Below, one piece after another: positions 8,656 through 17,102 of a DNA stretch of 64,000 nucleotides; position 1 is the first letter of the stretch, and the number at the start of each line of letters is the position of its first letter. Made by a program: the position numbers and the translations under genes. The notes under the pieces were generated by a model, which made no database searches, was not told where the DNA came from, and saw only the letters and a list, made by a program, of their open reading frames with translations. Source of the stretch: Bin52 sp965243345. Lineage in GTDB: Bacteria; Pseudomonadota; Alphaproteobacteria; Thalassobaculales; Thalassobaculaceae. The DNA is taken from assembly GCA_965243345.1 (NCBI GenBank), contig CBDEUR010000003.1, positions 2,170,001-2,234,000 of the forward strand. The letters run 5' to 3'.

Positions 8656-9136
8656 GCACGGTTTTCCCCGAGCCTCCGGATCGAATGGAACCGTTCAGCT
8701 CCGTCACACGGCTCAACTCACATGACCGGGAAATGCGGCATCCTCCCGGGTGCGACGCAGTGCCAGGAAACAGGCAGCATGCAGGAAGAGGAACACAGGA
8801 TATTGCCGCGCAGACTTCCGACTACCAGGCAGGGCCAGTAGTCCCGATGCAGCCACGGTACGGACCTGCAACAGGGTGCAAGTCGTTTCCCGGAGTATCC
8901 CGACAGCATTCACGGATGGCTCAAGCAGCGCTCCATCAGCGTCCTGACCCCGGTCAAGAGCCTGTTCAACGATCCCGGCATGCCGGCGTCACCCGCTACC
9001 GGGAGCCGCGATCACCGGGCCGTAACGCGACAACCCGTCTGCCCCGCAGTGCCCACTCGCAAAATCAGCGGCTGCCGGGCAAAGCCCTGGACCCGCACCG
9101 ATCGACATCACATGTGCATCACCCACCCCACCGGCA

Positions 9137-11044
9137 CTACCCGAGCGCACCGGCAACGAACCGGGCCCAGATGCGGGCCGGAAGACCGCCGCCGGTCATG
9201 GACTTCATCGGCGAGCCGGAGTCGTGTCCGACCCAGACCCCGACCACCAGCCTGTCGGAACCGCGGCCGGCATAGCCGATGAACCAGGCATCGCGGTGGT
9301 TCTGGCTGGTTCCGGTCTTGCCCGCGGCATCGACGCGGACCGCCGCCTTCCTGCCGGTTCCCGAACGGACCGCGTCGCGCAGCATCCCGTCGAGGTCGGC
9401 GAGCGCCTGCCTGCCCGCCACCGCGGGCCGGCGCTCGGCACGGTGCCGATAGAGGGTGTCGTCTCCCCCCCGGGCCTTGCCGGAGCGCAGCCGGATCGTG
9501 CTGATGCCGTGCGCCCGCACCGGGATACCGCCGTTGGCGAATGCCGCGTAGACCGCCGTCATTTCGAGCAGGGAGACCTCGGCGGCTCCCAGCGCAAGGC
9601 TCGGTCCCTCGACGAGCGGCGCGGTCACGCCGAGACGGCGGGCAAGCCGGATGACGCGATCGATCCCGACGCGTCTCGCCAGCCTGACCGTCGCTGCGTT
9701 GTAGGAGTGTGCCAGCGCCTCGGTCAGCGTTACGTCGCCGTGGTAGCGGCCGTCGAAATTGCGCGGGCTCCATCCGTCCACGACCAGCCGGTTGTCGCTC
9801 ACGGTGCTGTCCGGACGCGCGCCGGCGTCCAGTGCCGCGAGGTAGACGACGGGCTTGAAGACCGAGCCCGGCTGGCGCATCGCCTGGACGGCCCGGTTGA
9901 ACTGGCTGGCACGGTAGTCGCGCCCGCCCACCATGGCGTGCACCGCCCCGGCCGGGTCCATCGCGACGAGCGCCGCCTGACGCCCCGCAGGCTGGTCGGC
10001 CAGTGCATCCGCCATCACCGCCTCCGCCAGTCGCTGCAGCCGTCGGTCGAGCGTGGTGCGCACCTCGGTGTCGGCATCGTCAGGTCCCCGATAACCTGTC
10101 ACCTGGCCCAGCACCCAGTCGGCGAAGTAGCGGTGGTTGCGGCTCGCGGCCGCGGTCCCCCGGATCGCCGCCCCGCGGGCGAGTGCGGCATCGGCATCGG
10201 ACCGGGAGAGCACCCCCGCATCCACCATCGCCGACAGGACCACCCTGGTCCTGGCACGCGCGGCCTGCGGATTGACCACCGGGTTGTATCGCGACGGCGC
10301 CTTCACCAGTCCCGCCAGCATGGCCGCTTCGTAGACCGTCAGCTCCGTTGCCGGCTTGCCGAAATAGGTCCGGGCGGCGGCACCGAGTCCCCAGGCGCCC
10401 GCCCCGAAGTACATTCGGTTCAGGTAGATCGTGAGCAGCTGTTCCTTGCTGTAGCTGGCTTCCAGCCACAGGGCCAGCAGCACCTCTCTTGTCTTGCGCT
10501 CGAAGGTGCGCTCGGGCGTGAGGAACAGGTTCTTGGCCAGTTGCTGGGTCAGCGTGCTCGCGCCTTGGCGCACCGTGCCCTCGCGCAGGTTCACGAAGGC
10601 GGCGCGCAGGACACCGAGCGGATCGACGCCGAAATGCGAGCGGAAGCGGCGGTCCTCGATCGCCAGCAGGGCGTCGAGGACCGCGCCCGGCAGGCTGCCG
10701 GCGGCCACCGGCACGTCGTGCACGGCCCCGTACTGCGCAAAGTCGGTCCCGTCGAGCGCGATCATCCGGATGCCGCCGCGCCTCTCGTGGTCGTCGAGCC
10801 GGGAGATGTCGGGAAGCCTGGTCGCCTGCCAGCCGAGCAGCAGAACCAGTGCCACCGTGCACCAGATCGCGGCCAGCAGTGCGAGCCGGGCCAGTCCCCG
10901 CGCAATGCGCCGCCCAAGGCGCCGGGCGGGTGCGTCCGCGCCCCGTGGTCGAGACGCCCTCGCCGCTGACAACGCCTTCGTACCCCTGCGCGGGGCGGCC
11001 TTCCCGGTAGCGGCGCCGCGCGAGGTCCGGGACCCGCGGCTCAC
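9137..11044 (-). CDS. Class A penicillin-binding protein (PBP1A type)
   Basis: 635 residues from a GTG at 11042-11044 with GGAGG 7 nt upstream; a longer ATG start would overlap livK, so I reject it. A basic cytoplasmic tail is followed by one membrane anchor (about 51-71). The GT51 glycosyltransferase domain shows EDRRF with catalytic Glu130, and GASTLTQQLAKN (161-172). The transpeptidase domain shows SVFK (Ser394/Lys397), SYN (447-449) and KTG (576-578). Both activities are therefore intact: glycan strand polymerisation and peptide cross-linking at the periplasmic face. It is short for PBP1A, lacking the inserted OB-type region, and resembles compact alphaproteobacterial PBP1 proteins. It is divergent from livK. 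Confidence 0.93.
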   Translation of the reverse strand: MSRGSRTSRGAATGKAAPRRGTKALSAARASRPRGADAPARRLGRRIARGLARLALLAAIWCTVALVLLLGWQATRLPDISRLDDHERRGGIRMIALDGTDFAQYGAVHDVPVAAGSLPGAVLDALLAIEDRRFRSHFGVDPLGVLRAAFVNLREGTVRQGASTLTQQLAKNLFLTPERTFERKTREVLLALWLEASYSKEQLLTIYLNRMYFGAGAWGLGAAARTYFGKPATELTVYEAAMLAGLVKAPSRYNPVVNPQAARARTRVVLSAMVDAGVLSRSDADAALARGAAIRGTAAASRNHRYFADWVLGQVTGYRGPDDADTEVRTTLDRRLQRLAEAVMADALADQPAGRQAALVAMDPAGAVHAMVGGRDYRASQFNRAVQAMRQPGSVFKPVVYLAALDAGARPDSTVSDNRLVVDGWSPRNFDGRYHGDVTLTEALAHSYNAATVRLARRVGIDRVIRLARRLGVTAPLVEGPSLALGAAEVSLLEMTAVYAAFANGGIPVRAHGISTIRLRSGKARGGDDTLYRHRAERRPAVAGRQALADLDGMLRDAVRSGTGRKAAVRVDAAGKTGTSQNHRDAWFIGYAGRGSDRLVVGVWVGHDSGSPMKSMTGGGLPARIWARFVAGALG

Positions 11045-11202
11045 GTCCCGCCCTCCGCCGCCGGGAGTTGTCCGCGGCCGGCTGCGACATCGCACGACGC
11101 TCGGAAATCGCCCATCGGACCGGCAGGGCGAATCCGGCCCGGCCGCTTTGACATTTGTGCGCGATACGGCGACAGTCCCATAAAATCTGTGGGAGACGCC
11201 CA

Positions 11203-12387
11203 ATGGTGTACAGACTTCCAGCGCTGGTCATGGCCGGGCTGCTGGCAGCGACTCCGGCTGCGGCAGCAGACAAGGTGAAGATCGGCTTCATCACCACCGT
11301 CACCACCCCGGCGGGTGTGATCGGCAAGGACATGGTTGATGCCGTCAACCTGGCGATCGAGCAGATCGGCGGAACCATGGCGGGGTTGCCGGTCGAGCTG
11401 ATCGTGGAGGATGACGGTTTCAAGCCGGCGATCGGCAAGCAGAAGGCCGACAAGCTGGTCAAGCAGGACAATGTCGACTTCGTGGCCGGATTCATCTGGT
11501 CGCACGTGCTGCTGGCAGCCCAGAAGTCGGTTCTGGACAGCGGGACCTTCCTGATCAGTTCCAATGCCGGGCCGTCGCAGCTGGCCGGTCCGCTGTGTCA
11601 TCAGAACTTCTTCTCCACCTCCTGGCAGAACGACCAGACGCCGATGGCAATGGGAGAGGTGCTGAACCAGAAGGGCGTCAAGTCGCTGTACGTCATGGCC
11701 CCGAACTACGCTGCCGGCAAGAACATGGTCGCCGGTCTCGAGCGGACCTTCAAGGGCACCATCGTCGGCAAGGACATGACCAAGTGGGGCAAGGACGCCC
11801 AGCTCGACTTCTCCGCCGAACTCGCCAAGGCCAAGGCATCGGGTGCGGAGGGCATCTTCGTCTTCTATCCCGGCAAGGCCGGCGGGGCGTTCATGAAGCA
11901 GTACGAACAGGCGGGGCTGCGGGGCAACGTCGCGCTCTACACGGTCTTCACCGTTGACTCAATTGCCCTGCCACGGCTGCAGAGCGGCAACATGACCGGC
12001 GTGCTGGGCTCGATCATGACCCAGTTCTGGGCTCCGGACCTCGATTTCCCGCAAAACCGGACGTTTGTCGGCGGTTTCAAGGAGAAGTACGGCCGCTACC
12101 CCTCGTTCTACGCCGCCCAGTCCTACGACTCGATCTTCCTCATCAAGAGCGCGGTCGAGGCGGTCAATGGTGACCTGTCGAACATGGACGGCATGCGTGC
12201 CGCGATGAAGAGTGCGGACTTCCCGTCGGTGCGGGGACCGTTCCGGTACGGCAACAACCACATGCCGATCCAGAACTTCTACTCGCGCGAGGTGGTTGTT
12301 GACGCCGAAGGCGTGTGGACCACCTCGGTACGGGACGTGGTGCTCAAGGATCACCAGGACACCTACGCCCAGGAATGCGCGATGTAG
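11203..12387 (+). CDS. livK: Branched-chain amino-acid ABC transporter, substrate-binding protein
   Basis: 394 residues starting MVYRLPALV at the ATG 11203, with GGGAGA 6 nt upstream. Residues 1-22 form a Sec signal peptide ending AAAA before DKVKIGF. The mature part is a type I periplasmic binding protein of the Leu/Ile/Val family (KIGFITTVTTPAGVIGKDM, VDFVAGFIWSH, SSNAGPSQLAG, YAAGKNMVAG). It binds the substrate in the periplasm and delivers it to LivHM. The genes for two permeases and two ATPases follow. Ligand specificity cannot be told; related proteins also bind amides, urea or aromatic acids. Confidence 0.9.
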   Translation: MVYRLPALVMAGLLAATPAAAADKVKIGFITTVTTPAGVIGKDMVDAVNLAIEQIGGTMAGLPVELIVEDDGFKPAIGKQKADKLVKQDNVDFVAGFIWSHVLLAAQKSVLDSGTFLISSNAGPSQLAGPLCHQNFFSTSWQNDQTPMAMGEVLNQKGVKSLYVMAPNYAAGKNMVAGLERTFKGTIVGKDMTKWGKDAQLDFSAELAKAKASGAEGIFVFYPGKAGGAFMKQYEQAGLRGNVALYTVFTVDSIALPRLQSGNMTGVLGSIMTQFWAPDLDFPQNRTFVGGFKEKYGRYPSFYAAQSYDSIFLIKSAVEAVNGDLSNMDGMRAAMKSADFPSVRGPFRYGNNHMPIQNFYSREVVVDAEGVWTTSVRDVVLKDHQDTYAQECAM

Positions 12388-12412
12388 CGTCCGCGCAAGC
12401 CGCGAATCCGGG

Positions 12413-12439
12413 CAACTGCGGGGCTCTGCCCCGCAGTTG
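12413..12439 (+). terminator. Strong stem-loop between livK and livH
   Basis: CAACTGCGGGGC, a TCT loop, then the exact complement GCCCCGCAGTTG: a 12-bp perfect stem with a 3-nt loop, 25 bp after the livK stop. No T-run follows, so it is more likely a 3'-end stabiliser or partial attenuator than a full terminator. Such a hairpin would let the binding protein be made in excess over the membrane parts. Confidence 0.7.
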
Positions 12440-12664
12440 TGACCGCACCGTACACCGGACGGTCACCATCGACCTTCCGGTCGACTGCGCGGTTCACCGG
12501 GCGCCCGGCGACATCCTTCTCCCCGTGCGGCAGCGTCGGATCCCCGAATCGGCCGCCGAACCGGTCCTCACACGTCGCCGCGGTCCCGCGCCAGGGGCAT
12601 TCCCCGCGGGTTTTCGATATGGTTGCACAGTAGCTCATCCCCGGCACCGGAAGCGGATCCCGAC

Positions 12665-13588
12665 ATGGACTGGTCGCTGCTGGTCATCCAGCTGCTGAAC
12701 GGACTGCAGCTCGGGGTGCTGCTGTTCCTGCTCGCCTCCGGGCTCACGCTCATCTTCGGGATCATGGACTTCGTCAACCTGGCGCACGGGTCGCTGTACA
12801 TGGTGGGCGCCTATTTCTGCGCCACCCTGACCCACCTGACCGGGTCGTTCGTGCTCGCCATCGCGCTCGCACTTCCCGCCACCGCGCTGGTGGGACTTGC
12901 CGTCGAGGTCATCGTGGTGCGGCACCTGTATACGCGCGACCACCTCGACCACGTGCTCGCGACCTTCGGGCTGATCCTGTGCTTCGATGCCGCGGTGCAC
13001 TACCTGTGGGGACCGGAAGGAATGGCGATCCCGCTGCCGACGGTCCTCGACAGCCAGACGGAACTGGTGGGCGGGATCGTGTTCCCCACCTTCCGGCTGC
13101 TGATCATTGCCAGCGGGCTGGTGATCGCGGCCGGCCTGTGGCTGGTGATGACCCGGACCCGAATCGGCATGCTGGTCAGGGCCGGCGCGTCGAACAGGCG
13201 GATGGTGGCGGCTCTCGGCATCAACATCGAGATCCTCTTCGCGCTGGTGTTCGCGGTCGGCGCCGCGCTCGCGGGGCTTGCCGGCATGCTGATCTCGCCG
13301 ATTACCGAGGCCAGCATCGGCATGGGAAACGAGATCATCATCATCGCCTTCGTCGTGATCATCATCGGCGGGATCGGCTCGATAAAGGGCGCGTTCATCG
13401 CCGCCCTCGCGGTCGGGCTGATCGACACCATGGGTCGCGCCTTTCTCGACACGCTGATGAAGTTCGTGATGTCGAACCAGAACGCCGAGACTGCGGCCCC
13501 GGCGCTGTCGGCCATGATGATCTACATCCTGATGGCGGGCATCCTGGCCTTCCGCCCCCAGGGGCTGTTCCCGCCGCGGGGCCGCTGA
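12665..13588 (+). CDS. livH: Branched-chain amino-acid ABC transporter, permease LivH
   Basis: 307 residues from the ATG at 12665 (MDWSLLVIQLLNGLQLG). It has eight or more hydrophobic segments and the LivH-family signature SGLTLIFGIMDFVNLAHG near residue 25-42. The C-terminal half contains GMGNEIIIIAFVVIIIGGIGSIKGAF, the conserved stretch that contacts the ATPase. It forms the inner-membrane channel with LivM. It lies 277 bp after livK, separated by a stem-loop, and 3 bp before livM. Confidence 0.92.
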   Translation: MDWSLLVIQLLNGLQLGVLLFLLASGLTLIFGIMDFVNLAHGSLYMVGAYFCATLTHLTGSFVLAIALALPATALVGLAVEVIVVRHLYTRDHLDHVLATFGLILCFDAAVHYLWGPEGMAIPLPTVLDSQTELVGGIVFPTFRLLIIASGLVIAAGLWLVMTRTRIGMLVRAGASNRRMVAALGINIEILFALVFAVGAALAGLAGMLISPITEASIGMGNEIIIIAFVVIIIGGIGSIKGAFIAALAVGLIDTMGRAFLDTLMKFVMSNQNAETAAPALSAMMIYILMAGILAFRPQGLFPPRGR

Positions 13589-13591
13589 CCC

Positions 13592-14557
13592 GTGCGCCGT
13601 GAGCGATCCGCCACGGCGATCGCCCTTGCCGTGGCCCTGCTCCTGCTGGCCCTGCTTCCAGCCTGGGTCGCGTGGGCGAACACACCGTTCCATCTCGATC
13701 TCGCGAGCCGGCTGATGATCCTCGCCATCGCGGCGGTCAGCCTCAACCTGATCCTCGGACACGGCGGCATGATCAGTTTCGGCCACGCCGCCTATCTCGG
13801 GATCGGAGCCTACTGCGTCGGAATTCCGGCCTACTACGGCATCCACGACGGCTACCTGCAGTTCCTGCTGGCGATTGCCTGTTCCGCCGCCTTCGCCCTG
13901 GTGACCGGACTGATCTGCCTGCGGACCCGGGGCGTCTACTTCATCATGATCACCATGGCCTTCAGCCAGATGGTGTTCTTCGCCTTCGTGAGCATCGAGG
14001 AGTACGGAGGAGACGACGGACTGGTGATCGACATGCGCAGCCGCTTCGCGGGCCTGGGCAACATCGAGAACGCCACAACGCTCTACTACTTCATCTTCGC
14101 CTCCCTGCTTGCCAGCCTCTACCTGGTGCACCGCATCATGCGGTCGCGGTTCGGCATGGTGATCGAGGGGATTCGCGGCAACGAGCGGCGCATGCAGGCG
14201 ATCGGCTACAACACCTTCCGCTACCGCCTCGCCTGCTACGTCATCGCCGGCGCCCTGTGCGGTTACGCCGGGGCCCTGCTCGGCAACTTCACCAACTTCA
14301 TCAGCCCGGAAATGATGGACTGGACCGCGTCCGGCGAACTGATCTTCATGGTGGTCCTGGGCGGAACCGGGTCACTCACCGGATCGGTGCTCGGGGCCGC
14401 CGCATTCGTGCTGCTGGAGGAATGGCTGTCGGCGGTCACCATCTACTGGCACTTCCTGTTCGGCGCCCTGCTGATCACCGTGGTGCTGTTTGCGCGCAAC
14501 GGGATTGCGGGGATGATCGACCGGCTCGGGAGACGGGCGTGGCGCCGGTCGTCCTGA
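13592..14557 (+). CDS. livM: Branched-chain amino-acid ABC transporter, permease LivM
   Basis: 321 residues from a GTG at 13592, 3 bp after livH. Many hydrophobic segments, the LivM signature ISLNLILGHGGMISFGHAAYLGIGAY-like stretch (here AVSLNLILGHGGM, then FGHAAYLGIGAYC) and a C-terminal VVLGGTGSLTGSVLGA coupling region are visible. It is the second channel-forming subunit of the importer. Its last 19 nt overlap the start of livG. Confidence 0.92.
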   Translation: MRRERSATAIALAVALLLLALLPAWVAWANTPFHLDLASRLMILAIAAVSLNLILGHGGMISFGHAAYLGIGAYCVGIPAYYGIHDGYLQFLLAIACSAAFALVTGLICLRTRGVYFIMITMAFSQMVFFAFVSIEEYGGDDGLVIDMRSRFAGLGNIENATTLYYFIFASLLASLYLVHRIMRSRFGMVIEGIRGNERRMQAIGYNTFRYRLACYVIAGALCGYAGALLGNFTNFISPEMMDWTASGELIFMVVLGGTGSLTGSVLGAAAFVLLEEWLSAVTIYWHFLFGALLITVVLFARNGIAGMIDRLGRRAWRRSS

Positions 14558-15291
14558 GCGTGCGGGAGATCAGCAGGTCGTTCGGCGGCCTGGTGGCGGT
14601 CGACGGGCTCAGCCTGGACGTCACCGAGGGGGAAATCCACGCGGTCATCGGACCGAACGGCGCCGGCAAGACCACGCTGATCTCTCTGCTGTCGGGCGAA
14701 CTGCAGCCGGAAAGAGGCGAGGTCACCTTCGCCGGGCGGACCGTGACCACCCTTCCGGCCCACGCCCGGGCCCGGCTCGGCATGGCGCGGTCATTCCAGA
14801 TCACGAGCCTCATGCTCGACATGAGTGTGCTCGACAACGTGATGCTGGCCGTCCAGGCCCGTGGGTCCGGCGCCTGGCGGTTCTGGGCCGACGCGCGCCG
14901 GCAGGCCGACCTGGTCGAACCGGCGCTTGCAGCACTCGATCGCGTCGGCCTCGCTGCCAGGGCCAGGGAACAGGCCCGGATCCTGTCGCACGGCGAGCAC
15001 CGGCAGCTGGAGATCGCGGTGGCGCTTGCAACCGGGCCGACCCTGCTGCTGCTGGACGAACCGATGGCGGGCATGGGCGCGGAGGAAACGCGCCGGATGA
15101 TCTCCCTGCTGAGCAGCCTCAACCGCGAGATGCCGATGTTGCTGGTCGAACACGACATGGACGCGGTGTTCACCCTGGCAAGCCGCATCACGGTGCTGGT
15201 CAACGGCCGGGCCGTCGCCTCCGGCCCGCCCGGGCAGATCCGGAACGACCAGGCGGTGCGGCGCGCCTACCTCGGCGAGGAGGAGTTGTGA
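14539..15291 (+). CDS. livG: Branched-chain amino-acid ABC transporter, ATPase LivG
   Basis: 250 residues from a GTG at 14539, preceded by GGGAGACGGGC; a longer open frame upstream is only the shadow of livM. Walker A is GPNGAGKTT, the signature region is LSHGEHRQLE (a variant of LSGGQ with His), Walker B is LLLLDEPMAGMG, and the switch His is in LVEHDMD. Length and motifs fit LivG. It powers import together with LivF in the cytoplasm. The gene overlaps livM by 19 nt, implying translational coupling. Confidence 0.92.
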   Translation: MAPVVLSVREISRSFGGLVAVDGLSLDVTEGEIHAVIGPNGAGKTTLISLLSGELQPERGEVTFAGRTVTTLPAHARARLGMARSFQITSLMLDMSVLDNVMLAVQARGSGAWRFWADARRQADLVEPALAALDRVGLAARAREQARILSHGEHRQLEIAVALATGPTLLLLDEPMAGMGAEETRRMISLLSSLNREMPMLLVEHDMDAVFTLASRITVLVNGRAVASGPPGQIRNDQAVRRAYLGEEEL

Positions 15292-15292
15292 C

Positions 15293-15994
15293 GTGCTGAC
15301 GGTGGACGGGCTCGAGACCTTCTACGGCGCCAGCCAGGCGCTGTTCTCGGTCACGCTCGAGGTGCGCGAAGGCGAGGTGGTCACCCTGCTCGGGCGCAAC
15401 GGCATGGGCAAGACCACGACCGTGCACTCGATCACCGGCATTGTTCCCGCGCGCAGCGGCAGGATCGAGTTCGAGGAACGGCGAATCGAGAAGGCCCGGA
15501 GTTTCCGGATCGGCCAGGCCGGGATCGCGCTGGTGCCCGAGGGCCGGCAGGTGTTCCCGAACCTCACCGTGCGCGAGAACCTGGTGGCGACCGCCGCCAA
15601 CCGCCACGGCCGCGCCGATCCGTGGACGGTGACGCGGATCCTCGACATGTTTCCACCGCTCGCGGACCGGTTCCACGCCATGGGCAGCCTGCTGTCCGGC
15701 GGCGAGCAGCAGATGCTCGCCATCGGACGGGCGCTGATGACCAACCCGAAGCTGTTGATCCTGGACGAGGCGACGGAGGGCCTGGCCCCGCTGGTGCGCC
15801 ACGAGATCTGGCGCTGTCTCGAGCGGCTGAAGGCGGACGGCCAGTCGATCCTGGTCATCGACAAGAACATCGCCGACCTGGCCCGGGTTGCCGACCGGCA
15901 CTACATCATCGAGAAGGGAGCGATCGTGTGGGCCGGCACCACGCGCGAACTGCAGTCGGACCCGGAACTGCTGGCCGAGCGGATCGGTGTGTGA
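15293..15994 (+). CDS. livF: Branched-chain amino-acid ABC transporter, ATPase LivF
   Basis: 233 residues from a GTG at 15293, with AGGAG 7 nt upstream, one base after the livG stop. Walker A is GRNGMGKTT, signature LLSGGEQQML, Walker B LLILDEATEGLAP, all typical of LivF. The switch position that is usually His reads LVIDKNIAD, where Asp-Lys replaces the usual EQ/EH pattern; this Lys form is common in LivF. It is the last gene of the liv operon and converges on bfr with 30 bp between. Confidence 0.92.
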   Translation: MLTVDGLETFYGASQALFSVTLEVREGEVVTLLGRNGMGKTTTVHSITGIVPARSGRIEFEERRIEKARSFRIGQAGIALVPEGRQVFPNLTVRENLVATAANRHGRADPWTVTRILDMFPPLADRFHAMGSLLSGGEQQMLAIGRALMTNPKLLILDEATEGLAPLVRHEIWRCLERLKADGQSILVIDKNIADLARVADRHYIIEKGAIVWAGTTRELQSDPELLAERIGV

Positions 15995-16024
15995 GCGGCG
16001 CCCGTAGCCCGCGGATCGCGTCGA

Positions 16025-16513
16025 CTATCCGCCGGCGCCGGGTTCGGACTGCATCTGGATGTAGTTTTCCGTGCCCATCTTCTCGATCAGGCCGATCTGG
16101 GTCTCGAGAAAGTCGACGTGCTCCTCCTCGCTCTCGAGGATGTCGCTGAGCAGGTCTCGCGACACGTAGTCCCGCACCTCCTCGCAATGTCTGATCGCCT
16201 CTCGCAGGTCCGGGATGGCCGCCTCCTCGAGCGCAAGGTCGCAGGCCAGGATCTCGGCAACGTTCTCGCCGATCCGCAGCTTGTCCAGGTCCTGCAGGTT
16301 GGGGAGCCCGTCAAGAAACAGGATGCGCTCGATCAACCGGTCGGCATGCTTCATTTCGTCGACCGATTCCTCGTACTCGTGCGAGCCAAGCCGGGTCACG
16401 CCCCAGTCCTTCAGCATGCGGGCATGAAGAAAGTACTGGTTGATCGCGGTCAGTTCGTTTCTAAGTATCTTGTTCAAATGCCCTATGACGCCCTTGTCAC
16501 CCTGCATGGCCAC
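16025..16513 (-). CDS. bfr: Bacterioferritin
   Basis: 162 residues from the ATG at 16511-16513 with GGAGG 7 nt upstream; a second ATG two codons on (16505-16507) gives the E. coli-like N terminus. Ferroxidase residues Glu20, Glu53 and His56 and the haem-ligand Met54 (DEMKHAD) are present, shifted by two from E. coli numbering. Later EE/H ligands lie in SEEEHVDFLE. It forms a 24-subunit shell with inter-subunit haem that stores iron as a mineral core. bfd lies upstream on the same strand and would reduce this core to release iron. A promoter and shared operator-like sequences precede it. Confidence 0.96.
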   Translation of the reverse strand: MAMQGDKGVIGHLNKILRNELTAINQYFLHARMLKDWGVTRLGSHEYEESVDEMKHADRLIERILFLDGLPNLQDLDKLRIGENVAEILACDLALEEAAIPDLREAIRHCEEVRDYVSRDLLSDILESEEEHVDFLETQIGLIEKMGTENYIQMQSEPGAGG

Positions 16514-16536
16514 CCCTCCGTATTGGAATTTTAAAA

Positions 16537-16563
16537 AATATAACCCGACCTATTCACTGTCAA
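16537..16563 (-). promoter_or_regulatory. Putative bfr promoter
   Basis: On the minus strand TTGACA (16558-16563) and TATATT (16537-16542) are separated by 15 bp, about 24 bp before the bfr start. The spacing is short; a TGTTGA read two bases upstream would give 17 bp. The surrounding stretch is the most AT-rich in this part of the window. Confidence 0.5.
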
Positions 16564-16584
16564 CAGGCATTCTTTTATTGAAAT

Positions 16585-16629
16585 TGCAAGTCACTTGCAT
16601 TCACACAGTGCGAATGAATAGCAATTTCA
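16585..16629. promoter_or_regulatory. Putative iron-responsive operator cluster upstream of bfr
   Basis: TGCAAGTCACTTGCA at 16585-16599 is a perfect 7-1-7 inverted repeat. At 16609-16629 lies TGCGAATGAATAGCAATTTC plus A, which matches a site upstream of bfd at nearly every position. Both sit just upstream of the bfr promoter. Fur/Mur-family sites in Alphaproteobacteria are short TGC...GCA-type inverted repeats, so a Fur-family regulator is the likely binder. This is inference from pattern only. Confidence 0.5.
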
Positions 16630-16807
16630 TTTGTAAAGGCACCGCAGGAGCGTCCGATGTCGGGAGGGACTCCCCGCCAGATGCGTCGCGTCCGCACGAC
16701 CCGGGCCCGGGTACACGACCGCGACCAAAACACGGTCGCGCGGCACCGGACGTGCCGTGATGGGTACAGGGGAAGTGATCCGGCGGGACGCGCGCCGGCC
16801 GCGTCCG

Positions 16808-17023
16808 TCAGGCGAGCTGGAGCCCGGCGATCACGCCGCCAACCGGCTCATGCTGACTGTCTGTCCTGCTTTCCCTGATCCGCAGCCTGATCTCCGTCAC
16901 GCAGCGTCCACACTGGGGGGCGACCCCGATGCTGGTGTAGACCTGCGCCGGCGTGCTGGCGCCGCCGGCGACGGCACGGTCAACGCAGCGGTCGGTGAAG
17001 CCGTTGCACAGGCAAACGTACAT
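16808..17023 (-). CDS. bfd: Bacterioferritin-associated ferredoxin
   Basis: 71 residues from the ATG at 17021-17023. Cys4, Cys6, Cys38 and Cys41 (MYVCLCNGF, then APQCGRC) form the Cys-X-Cys and Cys-X2-Cys set that binds the [2Fe-2S] cluster of BFD-like ferredoxins. It passes electrons to the bacterioferritin haem so that stored iron can be released. bfr lies 294 bp downstream on the same strand with its own promoter region. Confidence 0.93.
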   Translation of the reverse strand: MYVCLCNGFTDRCVDRAVAGGASTPAQVYTSIGVAPQCGRCVTEIRLRIRESRTDSQHEPVGGVIAGLQLA

Positions 17024-17064
17024 CGTCGAACCCCGTCAGTGTGCGGCCGGCATGGAATCACGGT

Positions 17065-17085
17065 TGCGAATGAGTGTCAATATCA
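17065..17085. promoter_or_regulatory. Putative iron-responsive operator upstream of bfd
   Basis: TGCGAATGAGTGTCAATATC plus A, 41 bp upstream of the bfd start. It shares the pattern TGCGAATGArTrkCAATwTC with the site upstream of bfr, same orientation relative to the genes. An embedded TGAGTGTCA is a short inverted repeat. Confidence 0.5.
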
Positions 17086-17102
17086 AACTTTGGCCGGGCG
17101 GC

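Larger units (their letters stand above)
7302..9136. other. 1.8 kb region without a confident gene
   Basis: Between the regulator and the penicillin-binding protein I find no ORF with protein-like composition over its full length. It holds the heptamer repeat at 7771-7871, a 7-2-7 hairpin CCTCCCA/TGGGAGG at 8094-8109 without a T-run, and a decayed Cys-rich reading frame near 8170-8655. The region may be the scar at the edge of the RiPP insertion. Confidence 0.6.

Noticed and set aside
9224..10969. A 581-codon plus-strand ORF
   Set aside because: It is antisense to the penicillin-binding protein, whose catalytic motifs are all intact.
12635..14131. A 498-codon minus-strand ORF rich in His, Gln, Asp and Gly
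   Set aside because: It is the antisense shadow of livH and livM; GC-rich membrane-protein genes commonly give such long open antisense frames.
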